Assembly: GCA_038496445.1 (NCBI GenBank)
Contig: JALMLS010000506.1
Coordinates: 1-23,444, forward strand
Source: Trichosphaerium sp. ATCC 40318
Lineage: Eukaryota; Discosea; Flabellinia; Trichosidae
DNA: 23,444 nt
Reading direction: 5' to 3'
Of this stretch, positions 1 to 8,141 are shown piece by piece. Numbering within the stretch: the first letter of the stretch is position 1; each line of letters begins with the position of its first letter. Under the pieces are notes generated by a model. It was not told where the DNA came from. It worked only from the letters and a program-made list of their open reading frames with translations, and made no database searches. A program made the translations under genes and the position numbers.

Positions 1-14
1 TGTCTTAAACTCAC

Positions 15-3012
15 CTAATTAACGTTATTAAAACCATGAGTAAGCGGTAATCCAAAAAACTGACCATCGTCTCCTCTTAAGAAAAGTGTGACTGTATTTT
101 GTTGTGCACAGTTCGCTTCTATTGTTCTACCATCGGGGACCTTGACAAAGCTTTAATATCTACCACAGATACCACTAATTTGTTTCGTACATCTAAGAGA
201 TATACAGCATTTTCAGGAAGACCAGGAGATGCTAAAACTGCCATTTTGTATACTCCTGCAGTGCGTGGGTGGAACTTGAAGAACGTGAGTATAAATGTAT
301 TAGATGACTATACCGTACTTTTAAAGTATAAGTTCCATCGTCATTATCCTCACTATTAACTTTAACATCACCAGGACCTAGATAGCATAAATTTAACCAA
401 GTGACAACAATGACAGTTTAACAGGACTGAAGCTATACCAGATATGTGAGCTGATACATCTGAACCACCATAGTCTAATAGCCTGTTTTTATAATCAAGC
501 AACCTTATAACTGCTGAATTATCTTGATCTCTTAACGCTATGATAACAGGTGGACATTTAATAACATCAACCTTAAAAGTTTGTTAATCATACGATGAAA
601 CGTCTCATTCTAAAAAAGAAAGGCTGTTGGATTTTTTGGGCGTCATTCCACCTTTCGCTCACCTTAAAAGGGGAGCCGGTAATATGGCGGTTTTCATCAC
701 CTAGACAAGTAAGTAAGTAAGGTTTTCATGCAAAAAACTCACCTTCATCAATCGTTATTGAGATCTCTGTTGGACCTGGTGTTTTAGGGAAATAATGGAT
801 AGTGCTTGCTAGACTATCATCTATTGGTACAATACCATATTTGACAGTATTATCACCTTGCTTGATAGCAACAGATATGAGTGTTTCATCGTATTTCAAA
901 GCTTGTCCGTCATCGGACTTAATGTCAAGTTGAAATGTTCCTTTCATTCCAGCATACACTTTTTTTAGTCCACTTCCGCTCGCACTTGAAGCGCTTGCTT
1001 TTGGGAAAGGTTTATCATTAGGTGATACATCAACATCAAAAGGAGAGTCTTTGATAGCTTCTCCATTGAGTGTTATAGACAAGTGATGAGCACCAGTTGT
1101 AAACGCTATAAAAAAAAGGAAAAAAGTAAGAAAAAAAGTAACAAAACGTCCAGAGACAATCTCTAACTTTAAACGACGATACTAGCCAATGATGTGGGTA
1201 TCGTTGCTTAATTAAAAAAATAGTACTGTAGCGTATTGCACGTACGTGTGTATTTTCCTATGTACAATCCATTTTGTTTGTCTTCAAAGTTTACAGGAGT
1301 GGAGACGTTGCCAACTGTTATTGTTCCTACAAGAAATACATTTAAAAAAAGATGGAAGTGAGTGCATGAACAACTATGTTCTTGTTTTACCTTCAACTGA
1401 TGCTCCACCTATACGACACAAATCATCTAAAAAAGCAAAGGTTATTTATAGTTAAAAAACAAGTTGACATTAATGGTACCATTTTTGTTTACTGTCTGGA
1501 CTGTGACCTCTTTAGTATCCCTACAAGTTGCTTTATATATCCCATCACCTGATACATAACATTTACTTGCTACAGGCACGCTTTCTAAAGCCTATATAAT
1601 CCTTTAAACTAGAAAAGGATGAAACTAATTTTTTTGTACAAGCGTTCTGTAGTAAGAAACATAACTCATAACTGAGTGTTCATCAGCAGGTCCTTTACAT
1701 AAAATAAGTATGTGTCATTCAATATTAAATTATCTTACCATCTATGATATCTTCTGGGTCAAGAAGCGCTGGAATGCCGTATTCTTCAGTTCCTACACGG
1801 AAAACTTTCGAAATATTCCCATATGCATCCTTTTTTAAGTCATTAAACATGTGGTTTACGATATTCCTATACGCACATCTGGCATTTTATCAAGATCCAT
1901 GAAGCCTGGTTTTACAGCATTTACTATTCCACAAAACGCGCGACCATCTTCCCAGCTTTGAAAAGCGTCAAAAACGTAAATGTAAAAGGTTTTTTTTTTC
2001 TCCTTTGTTTCACCTTTTTCCGAATGATGTCACAGCCATTCCTTGTGGAACCAGTACATCATTACACCAATCTAATAAAATACTTCTCGCTTTATTTCTT
2101 TCAGAACTGCCTGCTTCATCTGCATACTCAACACCCAATATGTGATAACGAAGAATCAATGTCCACAATAACCCAAGAACTAAATTTGTTTTCTTATCGT
2201 ATATATCTAGAAATACAATTACTGTACTGTACGCGCTTAAAATTGAGATGAAACGTACCTTCTGCACCTAATGATACCAATCTAATACCTTTCTTCTGAA
2301 TAAACTTAAAGCAGGCATCTAAATTTGCGAGAGAATGAAGTTTGACTGCAAAGGGAGACTCAATTAGCGTTTTAAACGAAAAGTTACCAAAAAACAAAAA
2401 AGCTAATAAAAATGGCACGTGAAAGGCAACAGTTAAAAAATACTACGTCGTGACTAAAGCGTACACTCATCTCGCTTGTACTTTACGTATGAAAAAAAAA
2501 GAAATAAATCACGTGATGGTTTTTTTTTTTTCAAAACCACGTGGTTTTGAGGCGTACGCACGTGGAGGTATTTATGATGGCACGTAATGAATATTTGAAA
2601 AAAAAGTTGGCAAAAAAACAAAAATAAAAAATACAAACTTACACTTTGGTTTGGTATTGCATTTGGGCAAAATCTCCTCTCCTGAAAGTGTCGATAATAG
2701 TATATATAATATCACACCATTTTGAAGCTATCGATAAGTAAGAAATAACAAAAAATATGATCAAGCTGATGGTATTAAAGAGATTTAGTTATGATGATCA
2801 CTTACATCATTTTCTAACTCTTTAGCGTAGACTCCCTTTTCTTCCACTTTAGAATTTAACCATCGCGTAAAAGTCTACAAAATACGCATAAGTAACACGT
2901 TATACAGCGAACTAAATGGTCAGAAAAGTATTTTGGACATACAAAAAAAAACATTTGGAAAAAAAGATCTTACCTTTCGCTGTTGGACTTGCCAGCGCGG
3001 TTCAGCTGACAT
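15..3012 (-). CDS. Filamin/gelation-factor-like actin-binding protein (tandem CH domains plus filamin repeats), 16 exons visible
   Basis: Actin crosslinker, cytoplasmic by family. Exons read from the minus strand: 3012-2974, 2874-2806, 2727-2643, 2345-2259, 2206-2014, 1955-1877, 1829-1739, 1692-1640, 1591-1480, 1326-1246, 1105-743, 700-663, 571-439, 377-319, 274-191, 140-15. Phases agree at every junction; the first 15 exons sum to 522 codons. The start is MSAEPRWQVQQRK, directly before the CH1 signature TFTRWLNSK. CH1 continues with NGVILYILLSTLSGEE and LVLGLLWTLILRY. CH2 shows ARSILLDWCND, SWEDGRAFCGIVN and EEYGIPALLDPEDII. About three filamin immunoglobulin-like repeats follow, with markers such as GLYIGKYTPFTTGAHHLSI, ITGSPFKVDV and DNDDGTYTLKF. 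The frame meets TAG at 17-15, in the middle of a further repeat and directly before a consensus donor GTGAGT, so the gene may end here (563 aa) or continue off the left edge. Family and exon structure are seen; actin binding is inferred from the CH pair. Confidence 0.9.
2508..2517. promoter_or_regulatory. ATCACGTGAT palindrome, copy 1 of 4
   Basis: A ten-base perfect palindrome in intron 3 of the filamin-like gene. Exact copies occur at 13048-13057 (last intron of the Roco gene), 13478-13487 and 14288-14297 (intergenic). None lies in coding sequence. Function as a transcription-factor site is inferred. Confidence 0.35.
2531..2550. promoter_or_regulatory. 20-bp perfect palindrome centred on CACGTG
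   Basis: TCAAAACCACGTGGTTTTGA reads the same on both strands. It lies in the 297-nt third intron of the filamin-like gene (2642-2346), one of the longest in that gene. A second palindrome, ATCACGTGAT (2508-2517), and another CACGTG near 2559-2564 sit beside it. CACGTG is the core site of bHLH/bZIP-type factors, so an intronic regulatory element is a reasonable inference. No factor can be named. Confidence 0.45.
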
Positions 3013-3221
3013 TGGGTGGAAAATTTAATAAAGACAAGTTGCTTAGATTCCAAATTTACTTTAGATAAGCACTTAAGTTATGGCCACGGCCTTATTTGAA
3101 CCTCACATTAATACTAGCATGTTATTCATACAAAGGATACCTTTTTTCTACGCTTACTCGTTGTGCACGTGATTTTGGTTATTTAAACAACCAAAGCGTG
3201 GTTTTGCAACTTAAGCGGCAA

Positions 3222-3515
3222 TCAAAGCTTTACTTTCGCGATTGCTTGTTTCAGCTGGACATTTCGCAACAGATCTGAAGCCAAAACAATGATAACTATT
3301 ACAAATTTATTAGATTTGCACTCAACTTTCCTTTTTCCATCTCTGTAAGACACTCGGTACTTTGGTTCGTCATTGCCACACGAGCCTTTTTCTTCGCCTT
3401 CTTTGTTGCCATTTTTGAAAGAGCATTGCATACAAACTTGGCCATTTTCATACCACTGCTTGTACTCACCATTCAATGTACCATTAGCACACCAACGCCC
3501 AAGAATGGGTGGAGC
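3222..3515 (-). CDS. MORN-variant (YwqK-like) repeat protein, 3' exon or fragment
   Basis: An acceptor TTAG precedes GCT at 3515, and the frame stays open to a stop at 3222. It begins APPILGRWCANGTLNGEYKQ and continues with WYENGQVCMQCSFKNGNKEG, matching the pattern 'WY.NGQ....F..G...G' of the variant MORN repeats that fill the genes at 15823-18321 and 23168-23444. Only about two repeat units are visible. The tail contains a hydrophobic stretch (FVIVIIVLA), which may be coding or read-through into an intron at the GTAATAG donor near 3298. No upstream exon with a start could be found between 3516 and 4174, so this is either the last exon of a gene with an unrecognised 5' end or a decayed copy. 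It lies on the same strand as the filamin-like gene and ends 209 nt upstream of that gene's ATG. Function unknown. Confidence 0.55.
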   Translation of the reverse strand, partial: APPILGRWCANGTLNGEYKQWYENGQVCMQCSFKNGNKEGEEKGSCGNDEPKYRVSYRDGKRKVECKSNKFVIVIIVLASDLLRNVQLKQAIAKVKL

Positions 3516-3648
3516 CTAATAATTTTATTTTCAATTTTTCCTACTCTTTTCTGAAGCTTATCTAATCTTAGCTATTATTGACGTACAATCTACAGGAAAA
3601 CGTGAGACTTAGTGATAAAAATCAGGAAGCTGGAAAGGCCATTGTTAG

Positions 3649-3933
3649 GTTAGTTGCAATACTCGTATATTTTTTAGGATATTCGAATTTATCTATTGGT
3701 TAGCAAATTTTCAACGGTCAAAATACAGAAAGCACAAAGTGTTCATCCTATTACTAGGGCAAACTATTCTGCCTTTTGCTATCACGTCTGTATTTGAGAC
3801 ACATGTTACTTTGTGGCTAACAGATATATCTCTAACAGCGGTAGCTTCAGTAGTTGAATATTCTAAAGAGTATCTTGTATACAAAGTTCCCTGCAGGTTT
3901 GATTATGTTGCTTTTCTTTTTTGTTCACGGTAG
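3649..3933 (+). other. Unassigned open frame with hydrophobic segments, possible exon(s)
   Basis: The frame is open from 3649 to a stop at 3933. It contains a long hydrophobic run (FILLLGQTILPFAITSVF) and later EYSKEYLVYKVPC, then a possible donor at CTGCAG|GTTTG (3897). A plausible acceptor TTTTTTAG lies at 3677. Directly upstream another frame (3596 onward, after TACAG) reads ENVRLSDKNQEAGKAIVR, so a small multi-exon membrane-protein gene is possible, but the intervening intron would be only about 29 nt. I do not recognise a family. The rest of 3516-4174 shows nothing else I can assign. Confidence 0.22.
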
Positions 3934-4174
3934 CTAACTTAGATCACAATTTAATTATTCATGAACAAAAAATCTTCAAACGCAAGGACATTGTATACTA
4001 TAAATTATAATCACTCAGTTTAGTTATGCTTGTATGAGTTATACACTTGTTTCCAAAACAGAAAAATGTCACTTTTCCGATAGAGCCATTTTACTTTTGT
4101 AGTATTGGTATCCGGATGTAAAACACCATTTTAATCATCAACGTTACCATATCAGCCACTTGCCTACTACCAAC

Positions 4175-4771
4175 ATGCATACTCATATACTCGTTATCTT
4201 TCTGCTCACCTGTGTACCTCATTCTCTGAGTCGTACGCCTGTAAATCAATGACTAATAAACTAACTCAACTAAGAGACAGAAGCCAATCCCACAACGCCA
4301 ACAAACGCACCGTTTTCTTCACCTACAAACGCTCCTGTTGCTCCTAGTGATGCTCCTACGAACGCTCCATTCTCTCAACCAACCAACGCTCCCTTTGTGC
4401 CTGTTGAGCAGCCTACAAACGCACCATTCTCATCTCCAACAAATGCTCCAGTTTCACCTATTGGACAACCAACGAACGCACCGTTTTCATCGCCCACTAA
4501 TCCTCCGAACCCTCCACCAACAAACCCTCCTACTAACGCTCCTGTCCCTCCTCCAACAGAGCCTCCAACTAATGCCCCTTTCCCACCACCAACACAACCA
4601 CCTACAAACGCACCGTTCCCACCACCTACAAATGCTCCAACAAACGCACCGTTTCCTCCACCAACACCACAGCCAACAGCAGCGCCAACAGTAGCTCCTA
4701 CAGCCGGCACTGTCACAATGCATTCAATATACTTTATAGTGTTACTAGTAGTCACTTGTCTTTCATTGTAG
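4175..4771 (+). CDS. Secreted or GPI-anchored-like Pro/Thr/Asn-rich repeat protein
   Basis: Two exons. Exon 1 (4175-4232 preferred) encodes a classic signal peptide, MHTHILVIFLLTCVPHSLS. A 42-nt intron (4233-4274) with an ACTAAC branch point follows; an alternative is 4241-4276, with the same downstream frame. Exon 2 (4275-4771) is almost entirely P-T-N-A-P repeats (PTNAPFSSPTNAP, PPTEPPTNAPFPPPT), then a spacer (PTVAPTAGTVT) and a C-terminal hydrophobic tail (IYFIVLLVVTCLSL) that ends the protein without a cytoplasmic domain. The spliced length is 555 nt, 184 aa. Signal peptide, Ser/Thr/Pro stalk and terminal hydrophobic tail together suggest a mucin-like, possibly O-glycosylated and GPI-anchored surface protein; that is inference. 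The long minus-strand open frame over 4375-4959 is a by-product of the repeat composition. Confidence 0.7.
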
Positions 4772-4777
4772 CTATTT

Positions 4778-4783
4778 AATAAA
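4778..4783 (+). terminator. AATAAA polyadenylation signal
   Basis: AATAAA starts seven bases after the stop codon of the Pro/Thr/Asn-rich gene. It is a canonical signal and would give a very short 3' UTR. Confidence 0.5.
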
Positions 4784-5474
4784 CCTTTCCGCGAGCATGC
4801 TCTTTTTGTTTCGTTTTTGGCTGTTTCACATTTTGCCCTTTGTAGAAAACGTTTCCAACTAAACAATGCTAGAATCCTATTGTCCACTGTATCGTACAAA
4901 AAATAACATAGACAGGAAGAACATGTATCTTCACTTGACCTTAGTTGGCGTGCAGGCAAAATATTCCTTCGAAATTCCGCCGAGAGAAGAATTTCAAGGG
5001 GAAAAAAGTAGGATTTGAATAGTGATGGGGCAAGAATGACTTAGGTCTATTGAGTCTTACAAAGCAAAACAATTAGAAGACAGTTTTAATAATAAACCGT
5101 AATATTAGAGATGTTTCCACATCCGTTAGAAACGTTTCTGTAACACTGCCAGAGAAATGTGTTCCTTGACACAAGAAACGTTTCTTATTTTTTACCTTCA
5201 AAAACAATACAATCAAGGTCATCCTAGGCATGAGAGAACCGAAATTAGGACCTTTTCTTTCTCACCACTTAATAGGTTAATTTGGTCAAAAACCTCAACG
5301 TGGCTTAAGAGAAACTTGACATTGTGTCATCACACAACTCACGTAACGAACACAAGACCGCTAGCTCGCCATATATAACCATGCAAAACCATCCTAGGCG
5401 TAAGAAGCCGCTTAAACCCGTGCAGTACGACTTTTTATAACATGTTACGCTAAATTACATTTTTAAGCTTTAAA
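4784..5474. other. Intergenic region with a duplicated 12-bp palindrome
   Basis: No coding sequence is supported here; the 73-codon frame at 5157-5378 has no family features. The palindrome AGAAACGTTTCT occurs twice, at 5128-5139 and 5174-5185, 46 bp apart. A short repeat CATCCTAGGC occurs near 5220 and 5390. The region presumably holds the promoter of the glycosyltransferase at 5475. Confidence 0.35.
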
Positions 5475-6620
5475 ATGATCCTTATGCTATTGTCAGCGTG
5501 TGTAATACTTTTCTTTCTAAAACCAAACGAAGAGATGTTAAATAAATACAACAAGTGGTTTGAACCAAGCTTAACTATACCTCCAACAACTCTATCATAT
5601 TTAAAGAGCATAGATAAAACAGTACGCTACTTGCACTTGGAGTCACGCTAAAACGCATAGAAACCACCTAAAATACCACGCATACTCCACCAAATATGGC
5701 TAGGCACAGAACCGGTACGGCTAAACAACTTACGTTCATTTTGTATCTTTCCCAAAAGGTACCAAGCGCTAAGTGGTATAAATTGAAAGTTTCCTATACC
5801 GCTAGGCGTATGGTGCATCGTTTTCGTTCCAGTATTTCCCAGACACGTCAGGAAATCAAAAACACTTTTTTCTTTCTTTGAAAAAAAAAATCACTGACGT
5901 TTTGTTTTTTGGCCAAAACAGCCTCATAAAGAGCTTATGAAAACATGTAAAGCAGCTGCAGAGGAATCCGGATGGAAATACAAGTTATGGAGAGATGACG
6001 ATTTTAAAGAAAATGAGTGGATGGTCAACAAAGAACTCTTTAATGGCATACCACCATGCTTAGAAGATGTTAAAAATTGTCATGCATCTTCTGATATTGG
6101 TCGTTATGAGATACTCAATAAGTATGGAGGTATCTTTGTAGATACTGATTCTCTATGCCTGAGATCTTTTGAGCCTTTAATCAAAGATCTTGAGGAGAGC
6201 GAGTATGATTGTTTTGCTGCTGAGGAAACTAAAGACTCTTACATCGCAAACGGTATACTCGCTTGTCATGATTCTTCTGTTACTTTGAGATACATATTAA
6301 AAATGATACCTTCTATAAGAGATAAGTGGAAGACTTATAACCCTGTGTGGAAGACAGTAGGTCCAAAATTCTTAAAACTTTCTAAGACTCAATATGGAGA
6401 TGAAGATTTTTTTAATTTTCTTGTTCTTCCTTCACATACTTTCTATCCTTATCGTCATAATGAAATGAGAGGACCTGAGAAAGAAGTACGTGAGTTGTTT
6501 GCAACAGCAGATTTAGAAGGTGTCTATACACTTCAATTATGGGCCTCTACTACTTTTTTGAATTATACTGTATTCTCAGACAGGTATGTTAAACCACAAG
6601 GCAGTGTTGCCTCCTGGTAA
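5475..6620 (+). CDS. Type II membrane glycosyltransferase, DXD/GT32-like (Gly_transf_sug family)
   Basis: Transfers a sugar from a nucleotide donor, probably in the Golgi lumen (family inference). Four exons: 5475-5621, 5661-5714, 5759-5788, 5922-6620, summing to 930 nt, 309 aa. Exon 1 opens with a short hydrophobic signal anchor (MILMLLSACVILFFLK). Exon 2 carries the family N-terminal motif IPRILHQIWLG. Exon 4 has GWKYKLWRDDDF, then SSDIGRYEILNKYGGIFVDT followed by D, giving the catalytic DXD near residue 150; Asp-Thr-Asp would bind the metal-nucleotide. Later blocks (GPKFLKL, FYPYRHNE) fit the family. The start was chosen because only with exon 1 does the protein gain the anchor expected of this class. 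Introns are 39, 44 and 133 nt. The C-terminus contains a possible donor (GACAG|GTATG near 6580), so alternative splicing at the end cannot be excluded. The acceptor sugar and substrate are unknown. Confidence 0.85.
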
Positions 6621-7237
6621 TTATTTTATTGATTTTTTGTTTTCAAAAAATATTACGGACACCCTACACAAAGTGTCGCTGTTCTTAAACATGTTTTAAG
6701 TCCGAAACGGAACAAAAAGTTTGAGCTACTTTTTTCTTTTCTTTTTGGGATCTCTTGTTCTCATTTTTTTCTTAAGTACAAATTTTAAAGCTCACGAGTA
6801 TTTAGATATGATTTTTCTAAAAGTAAGTTGTTACCAAGACAACAAAAATAGAATCTGTCTGAACCACATGCATTTTTTTTTCATACTGTAACAGCTACAG
6901 GACGATGTGAAAAAAAAAGAGAAAAAAAATGTACCAAAAAACCTTGTAAAATACACTAGCTAAGACTTCATTTTGTTGCTACGCACCAGTACTACGTTGA
7001 TTTATACTGTATTGACCGTTTATTGTCTTTTTGTTTCAGTCATGACATGAACCGACAGAAGTTTGCGATTTTCTGGTAAGCTTTGACGCATGTTACGATC
7101 AAGGAAACTGGAAACACCTAAAAAAATAAAAAAAGTAATCAAAAAAAAACTAGGTCTAGCCCTTTCGGTTCGTCCCACCATGCAAAAACAACAAAGGAAA
7201 CCCTTTAAAAATATAAATATAGAGAGAAATGAGGGAA

Positions 7238-7274
7238 GATCTTTGGTTCATACCACAACCCAAAACCAAAGATC
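7238..7274. repeat. 11-bp perfect inverted repeat (hairpin)
   Basis: GATCTTTGGTT at 7238-7248 is matched by AACCAAAGATC at 7264-7274, with a 15-nt loop. It stands at the upstream edge of the decayed coding-like segment. Role unknown. Confidence 0.5.
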
Positions 7275-7326
7275 CCACCTACAATTAAAAAAAACTCTCT
7301 GAAAAAAAAACTCCTTTGCCAAAAAC

Positions 7327-7660
7327 AATGGCATCCCCAAGAGATTCTACACCGACCTTCAGTCATACGCTAATGAGATGAAATCATGTTCCACCAAATC
7401 CGACACACTCTTATACTCGGCTGATGGTTCCATGCAAGCCTGAACAAAATCGACCAGCAAACACATCATGGTGAAGCGAGTGCTCAAAGCGTTTCAAGAA
7501 TTCTTCCTTCAACTTTTGTAAGACCCTTTAGTAGGAAATTCGTAGTCGGAAGTCTGATTTCATTTGGGTAGACAACACACAAATCTTTTCGTCCAAGGCT
7601 GCTAAAGGTCTGGGTTTGTATTTTGAAGAACCACCCAAGGAGTCAAACAGAGTAAACTAG
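7327..7660 (+). pseudogene. Decayed coding-like segment, family unknown
   Basis: Two stretches with protein-like composition lie in different frames. The first (7327-7443) reads NGIPKRFYTDLQSYANE and then LLYSADGSMQA before a TGA. The second, ending at TAG 7658-7660, reads KSDFIWVDNTQIFSSKAAKG and then LGLYFEEPPKESNRVN. Stops and frame changes separate them, and no intron of the usual size explains the break. The pattern looks like a relic of a gene or retroelement, but no family-specific motif is certain. Confidence 0.3.
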
Positions 7661-8141
7661 TTTAACTAACATTTTGGAAAAACTGTTATTTACGTTTAAA
7701 TCACTACGTTGCTTCTGTACGTTGTTTGGTAATTTAATGAAGTTACTCTAAAACTAACACGTGTAAACAGTAAAAGAGCTACTAGTAGGTCAAAATACAA
7801 TTAACCCTTGCTTAAAAGAGGTACAGCAAAAAGAATGCGAAGCGGAATTGTTCCTCTCGTTCGAGTTTGGGATTTGTTACAGATACTACTGTTGGCTATG
7901 TACCAACCATACCCGCCCTGGTGACTTTTTATGAAGGTCCAAGCGAAGTGACGAGCCCAACAAAAGCGAACAGCGGTCACTTGTAGTATTTGCTGTATCA
8001 CATCTTTTCGAACAAACTCGAACAATTTCGAACCAAACTTTTTTCGAGTTTTCTGTATTATTAATCCATGATAGAAAAACTCGTTTGGTACGCACGTGGA
8101 CAATTTAATTCGTGCAAACGCTTTCGCTATCACATTTAAAC

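Larger units (their letters stand above)
6621..8141. other. Intergenic region between glycosyltransferase and Roco genes
   Basis: Mostly A/T-rich homopolymer runs (for example 6885-6930). It holds a hairpin at 7238-7274 and coding-like remnants at 7327-7660, described separately. The minus-strand frame 7801-8133 (110 codons) has no recognisable features. A CACGTG lies near 8092-8097, about 45 bp upstream of the Roco ATG. Confidence 0.4.

Noticed and set aside
4375-4959. 194-codon minus-strand open frame rich in Gly-Ala-Phe-Val-Gly
   Set aside because: It is the antisense of the PTNAP-coding repeats; the plus strand has a signal peptide, a spliced start and a poly(A) signal.
7090-7302. 70-codon Lys/Gln-rich frame
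   Set aside because: Driven by poly(A) runs; no recognisable motif.
7801-8133. 110-codon minus-strand frame upstream of the Roco gene
   Set aside because: No family pattern, no splice partners, and overlaps the likely Roco promoter.
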